A stretch of 64,000 nucleotides of DNA, taken from assembly GCA_001580565.1 (NCBI GenBank), contig LRBF01000248.1:1-64000 (forward strand), written 5' to 3'. Positions 18,268-26,657 of this stretch are shown here, one piece after another (positions within the stretch are counted from its first letter, which is position 1; each line of letters starts with the position of its first letter). Below the pieces are notes generated by a model, which saw only the letters and a program-made list of their open reading frames with translations, did no database searches and had not been told where the DNA came from. A program made the position numbers and the translations under genes. Origin of the DNA: Caballeronia megalochromosomata (GTDB taxonomy: Bacteria > Pseudomonadota > Gammaproteobacteria > Burkholderiales > Burkholderiaceae).

Positions 18268-18450
18268 CGTATAAATTAATGAAAAATGCGCATGAATTGA
18301 CCGTGTGATCTCATCCGAACCGTTCGTCCCCCTGCGGCCCGTGTTTGTGTGCGCTGCCGCACGAACTTCAAGTCGATTCTTCGAATTCGCGTCAACGCGG
18401 GACCGCTTCCACTGCCGAAAAAAGTCAAAGCCAAAATTTTCAACGCGGAT

Positions 18451-18479
18451 TTGGCACTTGTCAGACGCTTGCCTACAAT
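18451..18479 (+). promoter_or_regulatory. Sigma-70-type promoter for the 65-residue protein gene
   Basis: A TTGGCA -35 box (18451-18456) and TACAAT -10 box (18474-18479) are separated by exactly 17 bp. Transcription would start near 18486, giving a leader of about 130 bases. Confidence 0.65.
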
Positions 18480-18567
18480 CCCAATTCCCGGCGTTCGCAG
18501 CACAAAATCTATGCGTTTGCCCGGCGGTTTTTCAGTTTCCCCGTACAACGTTTCGAAGCAAAAAGAT

Positions 18568-18603
18568 CCGGCTTACAAAGCCGGCTGCTTATGCCGTTCG
18601 GTC
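18568..18603 (+). repeat. Leader hairpin followed by short repeat copy
   Basis: CCGGCTT-ACA-AAGCCGG (18568-18584) forms a perfect seven-base hairpin. Directly after it, 18587-18603 (GCTTATGCCGTTCGGTC) is a diverged copy of the arms of the inverted repeat at 19336-19400. Both lie in the leader of the small gene at 18619. Confidence 0.6.
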
Positions 18604-18618
18604 GTCATGGAGAACACA

Positions 18619-18816
18619 ATGCTGAGTCCGCACGAATTTGCCACGCTGCTACTGGTTCAGGAAGCGCCTAATCAAGTCGACATGGAACGCGAAGAGCTCG
18701 ACGCCCTGCTCGAACGTCAGCTCGTCCAACTCGAAAATCTCGCATCCGGACGCCAGCAATGGCGCCTCACCGCCACCGGCGATTCCACCGTCAAGGCTTT
18801 CAAGCGTTACTCGTAG
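18619..18816 (+). CDS. Small protein of unknown function, 65 residues
   Basis: The product starts MLSPHEFATLLLVQEAP and ends in a basic TVKAFKRYS. The middle is acidic and predicted helical (MEREELDALLERQLVQLENL), so it is likely a small soluble helical protein. GGAG lies six bases before ATG 18619, which is chosen over the ATG at 18607. A good sigma-70-type promoter precedes it. Codon use is like that of its neighbours. I do not recognise a function. Confidence 0.72.
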   Translation: MLSPHEFATLLLVQEAPNQVDMEREELDALLERQLVQLENLASGRQQWRLTATGDSTVKAFKRYS

Positions 18817-18891
18817 CAGCGCGACAGGACTCGGGGCGCGGCCCGCGGCCGCGTCCGTCTCACCTCCTCTCCGACCTCTGATTCAGCCGCG

Positions 18892-19272
18892 TCACCCGGA
18901 ACGCAAAGTCGGGTCGACCGCGGCACGCCAGCTCAGCGCCTGTGCGCGCTGATCCAGGAAGAAGTTCGCCCATGCGCTCTGCGCCTCGGGGCCGGGATTC
19001 GCCCGATAGGCGCGATAACGTTCCGCAATTGCCGTCTGGAACGCGCAGAAGCGCTCTTTGGACAGCCCGCCACGCCGCTCGGCCACATAGGCGTCGAAGA
19101 AGGTCGTGTAGACCGATTGGGCGTCCGATCCGTAATCGACCGGAGGCGTTGCGCACATGCCCTGCAACGCACTGAACGACGGCGCGCCCATCGAGCCGTC
19201 GAGATTGGGCGTACCCACGCAGCCCGCCAGCAACGCCGCACTCAGCACGCCTGAAACCCACAGCATTCGCAT
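18892..19272 (-). CDS. Small lipoprotein of unknown function
   Basis: This 126-residue protein has a lipoprotein signal peptide with lipobox LLAGC, giving a mature protein anchored through Cys at about residue 18. The mature part is soluble and helical, with no domain I recognise. ATG 19272 is preferred over GTG 19281 because AGGGTGAG lies just before it. It converges on the small gene at 18619 and is divergent from glpK. Confidence 0.78.
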   Translation of the reverse strand: MRMLWVSGVLSAALLAGCVGTPNLDGSMGAPSFSALQGMCATPPVDYGSDAQSVYTTFFDAYVAERRGGLSKERFCAFQTAIAERYRAYRANPGPEAQSAWANFFLDQRAQALSWRAAVDPTLRSG

Positions 19273-19335
19273 CGCACTCACCCTGGATCGCTTTCGTGTC
19301 GCCAGTATCGGACGAACGCGGGCGTCGCGCCACTC

Positions 19336-19400
19336 GGCCGAACGGCATAAGCCGAATCACGTTCGAGCGAAAGATGTCACGCGGCTTATGCCATTCGGCC
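19336..19400. repeat. Inverted repeat, 19-bp arms
   Basis: GGCCGAACGGCATAAGCCG (19336-19354) and CGGCTTATGCCATTCGGCC (19382-19400) are complementary with one mismatch and a 27-base spacer. It lies between the lipoprotein gene and glpK. A third, diverged arm is present at 18587-18603. Confidence 0.85.
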
Positions 19401-19494
19401 AGGTTGTCCGCACGGCCTCGCTCCGATAGATTGCGCAAACGGACATCGCTGGCGCTGCACCACGCGTCGATGCCCGCTCAAACCGGAGGAGACC

Positions 19495-20991
19495 ATGCAG
19501 GATCAGTACGTTCTCGCGCTCGATCAGGGTACGACCAGTTCGCGCGCCATGCTGTTCGACAGAAACGGCAACGTCGTGTCTGTGGCGCAGAAGGAATTCC
19601 AGCAGATTTATCCGGAAGCGGGCTGGGTGGAGCACGATCCACAGGAAATCTGGTCGACGCAGGCGGGCGTCGCCGCGGAAGCCGTCACGCGTGCCGGTGC
19701 GAGCGCTTCATCGATCGCGGCGGTCGGTATCACGAATCAGCGCGAAACCACGATCGTCTGGGATCGCGAGACGGGCAAGCCGGTCTACAACGCGATCGTC
19801 TGGCAGGACCGCCGCACGGCTGACTTCTGCGACGAACTCAAGTCGCGCGGTCTCGAAGCGATGGTGCGCGCGAAGACGGGCCTGCCCATCGACGCCTATT
19901 TCTCCGCGACGAAGATCCGCTGGATTCTCGACAACATCGAGGGTGCGCGCGACAAGGCGAAACAAGGGCGGCTCGCGTTCGGCACCGTCGATAGCTGGCT
20001 CGTTTGGAATTTCACGCGGCAAGGGCTGCATGTCACCGACATCACGAACGCGTCGCGCACCATGCTCTTCAACATTCACGAGCGGCGCTGGGACGACGAG
20101 CTGCTCGACGCGCTCGATATACCGCGCAGCATGTTGCCGGAAGTGCGCACGTCTTCCGAGGTGTATGGCCCGACGCAAGGCACGGTGTTCGCCGCGGACA
20201 TCCCGCTCGCCTCGCTTGCCGGCGATCAGCACGCCGCCCTCTTCGGGCAGATGTGCACGGATTCCGGCATGGTGAAGAACACCTACGGCACCGGCTGCTT
20301 TCTCGTCATGAATACGGGCGACAAGCCGATCGAATCGCGCAATAACCTCGTCACGACGATCGCCTGGCAGATCGGCGATCAGGTCAGCTACGCGCTCGAA
20401 GGCAGCATCTTCATCGCGGGCGCGGTCGTGCAATGGCTGCGCGACGGGCTCGGTCTCATTCGGCGCGCAAGCGAAGTCGAGACGCTCGCGCGCGGCGTGC
20501 CGCATAGCGACGGCGTCTATCTCGTGCCGGCCTTCGCCGGGCTCGGCGCGCCGCACTGGAACGCGCGCGCACGCGGCACGCTCTTCGGTGTCACGCGCGG
20601 CACGACATCGGGGCACATCGCGCGCGCGGCGCTGGATTCGATCGCGTATCAGTCGCTCGACGTGCTCAAGGCGATGGAAGCGGACTCGGGCATACGCATT
20701 GGCGAACTGCGCGTCGATGGCGGCGCCTGCGCGAACGATCTGCTGATGCAGTTTCAGGCCGACGTCCTCGGCGTCGATGTCGCGCGCCCGCGCATCGCGG
20801 AAACCACGGCGCTCGGCGCGGCGTATCTCGCGGGACTCGCCGTCGGCTACTGGAAGGATATCGATGAGCTCAAGGCGCAATGGCAACTGGAACGCCGGTT
20901 CACGCCGTCGATGCCGGAACAGGAAATCGAATCCTGTCTCGCCGGATGGCAACGCGCGGTGAACGCGGCAAAAGCGTGGGCCGACAGCTAA
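19495..20991 (+). CDS. glpK: Glycerol kinase
   Basis: GlpK phosphorylates glycerol to sn-glycerol 3-phosphate with ATP. The 498-residue protein has the FGGY-family start [18 protein letters not shown], the substrate segment [20 protein letters not shown], and the late ATP-site motif [20 protein letters not shown] strong GGAGGAG Shine-Dalgarno precedes ATG 19495. The gene appears alone; glpD and glpF are not adjacent. The region upstream holds the inverted repeat at 19336-19400. Confidence 0.97.
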   Translation: MQDQYVLALDQGTTSSRAMLFDRNGNVVSVAQKEFQQIYPEAGWVEHDPQEIWSTQAGVAAEAVTRAGASASSIAAVGITNQRETTIVWDRETGKPVYNAIVWQDRRTADFCDELKSRGLEAMVRAKTGLPIDAYFSATKIRWILDNIEGARDKAKQGRLAFGTVDSWLVWNFTRQGLHVTDITNASRTMLFNIHERRWDDELLDALDIPRSMLPEVRTSSEVYGPTQGTVFAADIPLASLAGDQHAALFGQMCTDSGMVKNTYGTGCFLVMNTGDKPIESRNNLVTTIAWQIGDQVSYALEGSIFIAGAVVQWLRDGLGLIRRASEVETLARGVPHSDGVYLVPAFAGLGAPHWNARARGTLFGVTRGTTSGHIARAALDSIAYQSLDVLKAMEADSGIRIGELRVDGGACANDLLMQFQADVLGVDVARPRIAETTALGAAYLAGLAVGYWKDIDELKAQWQLERRFTPSMPEQEIESCLAGWQRAVNAAKAWADS

Positions 20992-21106
20992 GGAAACCGT
21001 GCCACCCGTGTCATTTTCCGGAACGTCACGCCATGCGGCGGTGCAAAAATCGCCGACCTGCGGTATCCTGAAAAAGCTGTCGAGCCTTTCGGCTTGCCGG
21101 CATTCA

Positions 21107-21270
21107 GTACGTCTTCAGGGCGGGGTGCAATTCCCCACCGGCGGTATGTGGCGAGGCTTCGCGGCCAAACCACGAGCCCGCGAGCGCCCGCGCAGGCAGC
21201 ATGCGCGGGGTCAGCAGATCTGGTGAAATGCCAGAGCCGACGGTCACAGTCCGGATGAGAGAAGATGTGC
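21107..21270 (+). ncRNA. FMN riboswitch (RFN element)
   Basis: The conserved RFN blocks are present in order: TCTTCAGGGCGGGGTGCAAT and CCCCACCGGCGGTA at the 5' side, an AGCCCGCGAGCG block, GTCAGCAGATCTGGTGAAAT, and CCGACGGTCACAGTCCGGAT ending in GAGAGAAGA. The ends GTACGTCTTC and GAAGATGTGC form the closing P1 stem. It lies 151 bp before ribB and would repress that gene when FMN is abundant. Confidence 0.96.
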
Positions 21271-21321
21271 AGATGGTCATGTCCGTTCCCCTTGGCGATT
21301 CCTGCATCGCGCCGAACCGGA

Positions 21322-21346
21322 CGACGCCGTGCCTTCGGGCGCGTCG
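21322..21346 (+). terminator. Candidate riboswitch expression-platform hairpin
   Basis: CGACGC...GCC-TTCG-GGC...GCGTCG forms a hairpin with a three-base bulge, about 50 bases after the aptamer. A T-rich but broken stretch (GTCGTTCTGTCTGTTT) follows after a few bases. It may be the terminator of the switch; control at the ribosome-binding site is the alternative. Confidence 0.4.
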
Positions 21347-21421
21347 CCGCGGGGTGTCGTTCTGTCTGTTTGCAATGCCCTGAAACGTTTTTCGCTTAAT
21401 TTTTGCGCGAGAGCGTTTCAC

Positions 21422-22159
21422 ATGTCCCAGACCCAAGCTACCAGCAGCCTGTCGTTCGCCGCACCCGCCGTCGTCGCCGACGACGCCTTTGCCGATCTCC
21501 CCCAACTCGCTGCGTTCGACGTTCCGCCGCGCATCGCCGCTGCGCTCGACGCCATGCGCGAAGGCCGCCCTGTCGTCCTGCAGGACGATGACGATCGCGA
21601 GAACGAAGCCGATCTGATCGTGGCCGCCGAAAAACTCACCGACGCCGCCATGGCCCTTCTGATCCGCGAATGCAGCGGCATCGTCTGCCTTTGCCTGCCC
21701 GACGACAAGGTGCGCGCACTGGAACTCCCGCCGATGGCCGCCGCCAACGGCAGCCGCTACGGCACCGCGTTCACGGTATCGATCGAAGCGCGCGAAGGCG
21801 TGAGCACGGGCGTCTCGGCGGCGGATCGGGTGACGACGATCCGCGCGGCCATCGCCGATCACGCGAAGCCGGGCGATATCGTCCGGCCCGGCCACGTCTT
21901 CCCGCTGCGCGCGATGCCGGGCGGCGTGCTCGCGCGGCGCGGCCATACGGAAGGCACCGTCGATCTGGCGATTCTCGCCGGACTCAAGCCTGCGGGCGTG
22001 CTGTGCGAACTGATGAACGCCGACGGCACCATGACGCGCGGTGCCCAGGTCGAGCGCTTCGCGAAGGAACGCGGGCTGCCGATGCTGACCATCGCGGAAC
22101 TGGTCGAATTCCGCACGGCGCTCGCCGCCGCGCGCGAAACCGTGGAAGAAGCGGCCTGA
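21422..22159 (+). CDS. ribB: 3,4-dihydroxy-2-butanone 4-phosphate synthase
   Basis: RibB converts ribulose 5-phosphate to the four-carbon unit of riboflavin, releasing formate. The 245-residue protein has the metal/active-site segment [16 protein letters not shown], then [13 protein letters not shown], a [15 protein letters not shown] block, the HVFPLRA stretch and [10 protein letters not shown] near the end. It carries a longer N-terminal extension than E. coli RibB and lacks a fused GTP cyclohydrolase II domain. ATG 21422 (MSQTQATS) is chosen as the family-like start. The FMN riboswitch upstream confirms the pathway. It converges on the next gene with 12 bp between stops. Confidence 0.95.
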   Translation: MSQTQATSSLSFAAPAVVADDAFADLPQLAAFDVPPRIAAALDAMREGRPVVLQDDDDRENEADLIVAAEKLTDAAMALLIRECSGIVCLCLPDDKVRALELPPMAAANGSRYGTAFTVSIEAREGVSTGVSAADRVTTIRAAIADHAKPGDIVRPGHVFPLRAMPGGVLARRGHTEGTVDLAILAGLKPAGVLCELMNADGTMTRGAQVERFAKERGLPMLTIAELVEFRTALAAARETVEEAA

Positions 22160-22171
22160 GCCACACGGCGT

Positions 22172-22858
22172 TCAGGACAGCACGTCGCCGAAATCCCCGC
22201 GCACGCCCGCCGCGACGAGCGCGGGCAGTTCGTCCATGTGCTCCATGATTCGCGTGATGCCGGTTTCGCGCAGCACCTGCGCGTAGCCTGACGGAATATG
22301 GCTCGCGCCGACGAACGCGATGGTCTTCATGCCCGCCGCGCGCGCCGCCGTCAGTCCGGCGACGCTGTCTTCCACGACGAGGCAGCGCCCGGGCGCAACA
22401 TCGAGCGTGCGCGCCGCGAGCAGATACACATCGGGATAAGGCTTGGGCCGCTCGACCTGCTGCGCGCTGAACACGCGCGCGCCGACGACTTCGTCCAGGC
22501 CCGCGCGCCGCACCGACGCACGCACGCGCTCCAGGCGGCTGTTCGACACCACCGCGACCGGCAAACCGCAGCCTTCCAGCGCGGCGCGCACGCCGGCGAT
22601 CGGTCCGACCGAGCGCGCGAGTTCCACGGAAACGCGCGCCTCGATCGTATCGACGAAATTCGGCGGCATCACGATGCCGAACTTCGCCTCCAGATGGGTC
22701 AGGAAGCGCGAAGTCTGCTGCCCGAAAGCCGTCTTGACGGCCGGTTTGAAGTCGATGCCGGGAAACGTCTCGGTCAGGACGTCCAGCATCACGCGATCCG
22801 CGATGACTTCGCTATCGACGAGGACGCCGTCGCAATCGCAGATGAGATGATCGATCAT
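22172..22858 (-). CDS. HAD-superfamily (subclass IA) phosphatase
   Basis: This 228-residue protein has CDCDGVLVDSE at the start (nucleophile Asp8, acid/base Asp10), a helical cap, VVSNSR (motif II), a Lys in ERPKPYPDVYL (motif III) and VVEDSVAGL (motif IV). It is close to the sugar-phosphate phosphatase and beta-phosphoglucomutase-like group; the substrate is not determined. A 13-bp-arm inverted repeat overlaps the start codon, and no Shine-Dalgarno is visible. It follows the exporter gene on the same strand by 37 bp. Confidence 0.88.
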   Translation of the reverse strand: MIDHLICDCDGVLVDSEVIADRVMLDVLTETFPGIDFKPAVKTAFGQQTSRFLTHLEAKFGIVMPPNFVDTIEARVSVELARSVGPIAGVRAALEGCGLPVAVVSNSRLERVRASVRRAGLDEVVGARVFSAQQVERPKPYPDVYLLAARTLDVAPGRCLVVEDSVAGLTAARAAGMKTIAFVGASHIPSGYAQVLRETGITRIMEHMDELPALVAAGVRGDFGDVLS

Positions 22859-22889
22859 GTTGGCTCGAATTACGTTGAGCCAACATGAT
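22854..22889 (-). promoter_or_regulatory. Inverted repeat covering the HAD start codon
   Basis: ATCATGTTGGCTC (22854-22866) and GAGCCAACATGAT (22877-22889) are perfect 13-bp arms with a ten-base spacer. In the minus-strand transcript the 3' arm contains the AUG of the HAD gene, so the stem would bury the start codon. It fills almost the whole gap between the exporter stop and this start. Confidence 0.75.
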
Positions 22890-22895
22890 AAGCGT

Positions 22896-24074
22896 TCAGC
22901 AAGCGTCGGCTGCTTTTACTTCGGATGTAAAGCGCGGCGCATCCAGTCGCGCGGCGAACCACGTCACCGCGAGCGCGGCGAGCGCGACGGCCGCGGCGGC
23001 CCACGGGAGCGCATCGAGACCGTGACCGTGCGTCAGGACCGCGCCGCCGAGCCACGCGCCGCCCGCATTGCCCACATTGAAAGCCCCGATATTCAGCGTC
23101 GATGCGAGATTCGGCGCGTCCTTCGCCTTCTCGACGACACGCGTCTGCAACGGCGGCACGGTCGCGAACGCCGCGATGCCCCACACGAAAATCGTGACGA
23201 TCGCGCCGATCTGACTGTGGCTCGTCTTCGCGAACACCGCCATGACGATCGCGAGCGCGAACAGAATGCCCATCAACGAAGGCATCAGCGCGCGGTCGGC
23301 GAGCTTGCCGCCGATCGTATTGCCGATGGTGAGCCCGGCGCCGAACAACACCAGGACCAGCGTGACGCCGCGCGGCGAGAAGCCGCCGACCTGTTCGAGA
23401 ATCGGTGCGATATACGTGAATACGACGAACACGCTGCCGAAACCGAGCACGGTCATCGTGAGCGCGAGCCAGACCTGGCCGTCGCGCAGCACGCGCACTT
23501 CGCGCCCCAGGCCGCTCGGCGCGGCATCGTGGCGATTCGGCACCAGCGCCGTCACGCCGAGCGCGGAAAGCACGCCCAGACCGGCGACGATCCAGAAGGT
23601 CGCGCGCCAGCCCAGTTCCTGACCGATGAACGTCCCGAACGGCACGCCCAGCACGTTCGCGAGCGTGAGCCCGGTGAACATCAGCGCGATGGCGCTCGCG
23701 CGCTTTTCCGCCGGCACGAGCGACGCGGCCACGACCGCGCCGATGCCGAAGAACGAGCCGTGCGCGAACGAGGTCACGACGCGCGCGACCATCAGCAGGC
23801 CGTAATCCGGCGCGACCGCACAGAACACGTTGCCGACGATGAACACGAGCATCAGCAACTGCAACGCGAACTTGCGCGTCAGTTTGCTCGTCAGCACGGC
23901 GAGAAGCGGCGCGCCGACTGCGACGCCGAGCGCGTAACCGGTGACGAGCAGGCCCGCTGACGGAATCGACACGGAAAGGTCCTGCGCGACGTTGGGCAGC
24001 AAGCCCATGATGACGAACTCCGTCGTGCCGATGGCGAAGGCGCTGATCGCCAGCGCGAGAAGTGGAAGAGGCAT
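22896..24074 (-). CDS. MFS exporter, YdhP/AraJ type
   Basis: This 392-residue, twelve-segment inner-membrane protein closely follows the YdhP/AraJ group of drug:H+ antiporter-1 exporters: GTTEFVIMGLLPNVA in segment 1, ITGYALGV-like and GAPLLAVL in segment 2, HGSFFGIGAVVAASLVP in segment 4, and the conserved GLTLANVLGVPFGTF loop. The substrate is unknown. GGAG lies seven bases before ATG 24074. It is divergent from a LysR gene that is likely to control it, and a HAD phosphatase gene follows 37 bp downstream. Confidence 0.9.
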   Translation of the reverse strand: MPLPLLALAISAFAIGTTEFVIMGLLPNVAQDLSVSIPSAGLLVTGYALGVAVGAPLLAVLTSKLTRKFALQLLMLVFIVGNVFCAVAPDYGLLMVARVVTSFAHGSFFGIGAVVAASLVPAEKRASAIALMFTGLTLANVLGVPFGTFIGQELGWRATFWIVAGLGVLSALGVTALVPNRHDAAPSGLGREVRVLRDGQVWLALTMTVLGFGSVFVVFTYIAPILEQVGGFSPRGVTLVLVLFGAGLTIGNTIGGKLADRALMPSLMGILFALAIVMAVFAKTSHSQIGAIVTIFVWGIAAFATVPPLQTRVVEKAKDAPNLASTLNIGAFNVGNAGGAWLGGAVLTHGHGLDALPWAAAAVALAALAVTWFAARLDAPRFTSEVKAADAC

Positions 24075-24144
24075 GGTGGCTCCAGCCGAGTGCAATTGAA
24101 GCGCATTGTGCGAGCCGCGCACAGTTTTGAGAATTGGTCTACGA

Positions 24145-24161
24145 TTTGAATCATTATCAAA
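24145..24161. promoter_or_regulatory. LysR-type binding site candidate (T-N11-A dyad)
   Basis: TTTGA-ATCATTA-TCAAA is a perfect five-base dyad that fits the LysR T-N11-A rule. It directly touches the LysR start codon (24162) and lies 71 bp upstream of the divergent exporter start. This position is typical for autorepression combined with control of the divergent target. Confidence 0.6.
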
Positions 24162-25151
24162 ATGAATTTGAAAATGACGATGGATCGGCTCGGCGACATG
24201 CGCCTTTTCGTGGAAGCGGCGGCGGCGGGCAGCCTGTCGGCGGCGGGGCGCAAGCTCGGGCTGTCGGCGGCTGCGGCGAGCGCGCGGCTCATCAAGCTGG
24301 AAAAGGCGCTGCGCACGCGGCTCTTTGAACGCACGACGCGTCAATTGCGCGTGACGGACGAAGGCCGCATGTATCTGCAGCACTGCCGGATCGCGCTGCA
24401 GGCGATCGACGACGCCGAAGCCGCGCTGCAAGCCGGTCAGAACGTCGTGCGCGGCAAGGTGCGCATTTCGGCGACGTCGGATTTCGGGCGCTACCTGCTG
24501 CGCGGCTGGCTCGACGAATTCGTCACGCTGCATCCGGAACTGAGCTTCGCGCTCACGCTGTCCGATTCGGTGTCGAATCTGATGCAGGAAGAAATCGATC
24601 TGGCGATCCGCTTCGGCGCGCCCCCCGACAGCGGACTCGCTGCGCGCGTGCTGGCGCCGAATCGGCGGGTGCTGTGCGCATCGCCGGACTATCTCGCGAA
24701 AAAAGGCGTGCCACGGACGCCGGCAGAGCTCGCGGCGCACGACTTCATCGTGCACGTGACGTCCACCGGTCCGCTCAACAAACTGGATTTCGTGCGCGGC
24801 GACGAGCGTTATACGTTCACGATTCCCGTCGCCGATTCATGGGAGTCCAACGACGGCGCGCTGACCCGCGCGTGGGCGGTCGCGGGCCACGGCATCGCGC
24901 ACAAATCGATCTGGGACATTGCCGCCGACGTGCACGCCGGCACGTTGAAGATGGTGCTGCCCGACTGGTGCACGCACGAGGCTGCCGTGCACGCCCTCTT
25001 CCACGCGAACCGCTACATGGCGCCGCGCGTGCGCGTGCTGCTGGATTTTCTGGTCGAGCGCTTCGAAAAAACCACAGCGGAGCTGCTCGGCGATCTGGCT
25101 TATCCGCCGCAGCGGCCAGCCCGGCGTCAGGAATGGCCGTCGGCGCTATAA
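24162..25151 (+). CDS. LysR-family transcriptional regulator
   Basis: This 329-residue protein has an N-terminal winged helix (MRLFVEAAAAGSLSAAGRKL, recognition helix AAAASARLIKLEKALRTRLF) and a C-terminal effector domain starting near residue 95 (GKVRISATSDFGRYLL). It probably senses a small ligand and regulates the divergent YdhP-type exporter. The start is ATG 24162 or ATG 24180 six codons later; neither has a Shine-Dalgarno. The stop codon overlaps a TATAAT box for the next unit. The ligand is unknown. Confidence 0.9.
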   Translation: MNLKMTMDRLGDMRLFVEAAAAGSLSAAGRKLGLSAAAASARLIKLEKALRTRLFERTTRQLRVTDEGRMYLQHCRIALQAIDDAEAALQAGQNVVRGKVRISATSDFGRYLLRGWLDEFVTLHPELSFALTLSDSVSNLMQEEIDLAIRFGAPPDSGLAARVLAPNRRVLCASPDYLAKKGVPRTPAELAAHDFIVHVTSTGPLNKLDFVRGDERYTFTIPVADSWESNDGALTRAWAVAGHGIAHKSIWDIAADVHAGTLKMVLPDWCTHEAAVHALFHANRYMAPRVRVLLDFLVERFEKTTAELLGDLAYPPQRPARRQEWPSAL

Positions 25152-25203
25152 TATCGGGCTAAATTAGAGCAAAAAGCGGGCAGATCACCGTAGAAGTCTG
25201 CCC
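25147..25203 (+). promoter_or_regulatory. Candidate -10 box and leader hairpin of the miaB operon
   Basis: A consensus TATAAT (25147-25152) overlaps the LysR stop codon; no good -35 box lies 17 bp upstream. It would give a leader of about 115 bases before miaB, with a hairpin GGGCAGA-N12-TCTGCCC (25178-25184 with 25197-25203). AAAACAGC follows, so the hairpin is not a terminator for the plus strand. Confidence 0.45.
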
Positions 25204-25274
25204 AAAACAGCAACTCGCCCTCAATCTCTTTTTACGAGCGCCCCCAGATCAACCACTGTGACCGGCGACGATTC

Positions 25275-26636
25275 ATGACAAAGAAAGTGTATGTAAAGAC
25301 CTTCGGCTGCCAGATGAACGAGTACGACTCCGACAAGATGGTCGACGTACTCGGCGCGGCAGAAGGACTCGTCAAGACGGACACGCCCGAAGACGCGGAC
25401 GTCATTCTGTTCAACACGTGCTCCGTGCGCGAAAAGGCCCAGGAGAAAGTGTTCTCCGATCTCGGCCGCGTGCGCGAACTCAAGGAAGCGAACCCGAATC
25501 TGCTGATCGGCGTCGGCGGCTGCGTCGCGAGCCAGGAAGGCGCGTCGATCGTCGCGCGCGCGCCGTACGTCGATCTCGTGTTCGGCCCGCAGACGCTGCA
25601 TCGCCTGCCCGCGATGATCGATCAGCGCCGCGCTACCGGTCGCGCGCAGGTCGACATCACGTTCCCGGAAATCGAGAAGTTCGATCACCTGCCGCCCGCG
25701 CGCGTCGACGGCCCGAGCGCGTTCGTGTCGATCATGGAAGGTTGCAGCAAGTACTGCAGCTATTGCGTCGTGCCCTACACGCGCGGCGAGGAAGTGTCGC
25801 GCCCGCTCGACGACGTGCTCACCGAAATCGCCGGCCTCGCCGATCAGGGCGTGCGCGAAGTCACGCTGCTCGGTCAGAACGTGAACGCCTACCGTGGCGC
25901 GCTGACGCTCGGCTCGCCCGACATCGCGGATTTCGCGACGCTCATCGAATATGTCGCGGAGGTGCCGGGCATCGAGCGCATCCGCTATACGACTTCGCAT
26001 CCGAAGGAATTCACGCAACGCCTCATCGACACCTACGCCAAGGTGCCGAAGCTCGTCTCGCATCTGCATCTGCCGGTGCAGCACGGCTCGGACCGCATCC
26101 TGATGGCGATGAAACGCGGCTATAGCGTGCTCGAATACAAGTCGGTCATTCGCAAGCTGCGCGCGATCCGCCCGGACCTGTCGCTCTCGACAGACTTCAT
26201 CGTCGGCTTTCCCGGCGAGACCGAGGACGATTTCAACAAGATGATGGCGCTCATCGACGAGATGCGCTACGACACGAGCTTTTCGTTCATCTACAGCCCG
26301 CGCCCCGGCACACCGGCCGCGAACCTGCACGACGACACGCCGCGCGAAGTCAAGCTCAAGCGCCTGCAACATTTGCAGGCGACCATCGAGGAAAACGTGC
26401 AGCGCATCAGCGCGTCGATGGTCGGAAAAGTCGAGCGTATTCTGGTCGAACGGCCCGCGCGCAAGGACCCGAACGAGCTCGCCGGGCGCACGCAGAACAA
26501 CCGCGTCGTCAATTTCCCCGCGCCGGCCGAGTCGCACGCGCGGCTGATCGGCCAGATGATCGACGTGAAGATCGTGCATGCGTATCCGCACTCGCTGCGC
26601 GGCGAACTGGTCATGGCGCCCGAGTTGACGCACTAA
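25275..26636 (+). CDS. miaB: tRNA methylthiotransferase MiaB
   Basis: MiaB turns i6A37 into ms2i6A37 in tRNAs that read UNN codons, using two 4Fe-4S clusters and SAM. The 453-residue protein has the N-terminal domain Cys residues ([29 protein letters not shown]) and the radical-SAM motif CSKYCSYC near residue 157. It ends with a TRAM domain ([17 protein letters not shown]... GQMIDVKIV). Length and order match E. coli MiaB. It leads the miaB-phoH-ybeY-corC-lnt cluster. Confidence 0.97.
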   Translation: MTKKVYVKTFGCQMNEYDSDKMVDVLGAAEGLVKTDTPEDADVILFNTCSVREKAQEKVFSDLGRVRELKEANPNLLIGVGGCVASQEGASIVARAPYVDLVFGPQTLHRLPAMIDQRRATGRAQVDITFPEIEKFDHLPPARVDGPSAFVSIMEGCSKYCSYCVVPYTRGEEVSRPLDDVLTEIAGLADQGVREVTLLGQNVNAYRGALTLGSPDIADFATLIEYVAEVPGIERIRYTTSHPKEFTQRLIDTYAKVPKLVSHLHLPVQHGSDRILMAMKRGYSVLEYKSVIRKLRAIRPDLSLSTDFIVGFPGETEDDFNKMMALIDEMRYDTSFSFIYSPRPGTPAANLHDDTPREVKLKRLQHLQATIEENVQRISASMVGKVERILVERPARKDPNELAGRTQNNRVVNFPAPAESHARLIGQMIDVKIVHAYPHSLRGELVMAPELTH

Positions 26637-26657
26637 AGACAGGAATTCAAGTTCACT

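Larger units (their letters stand above)
18157..18618. other. Intergenic region with operator-like dyad and promoter
   Basis: No gene is supported in these 462 bp. An AT-rich part (18230-18300) upstream of the GGT-family gene holds an ACAAAT/ATTTGT dyad. The right part holds a sigma-70-type promoter (18451-18479), a hairpin (18568-18584) and one copy of a short repeat (18587-18603), all in front of the small gene at 18619. Confidence 0.6.
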
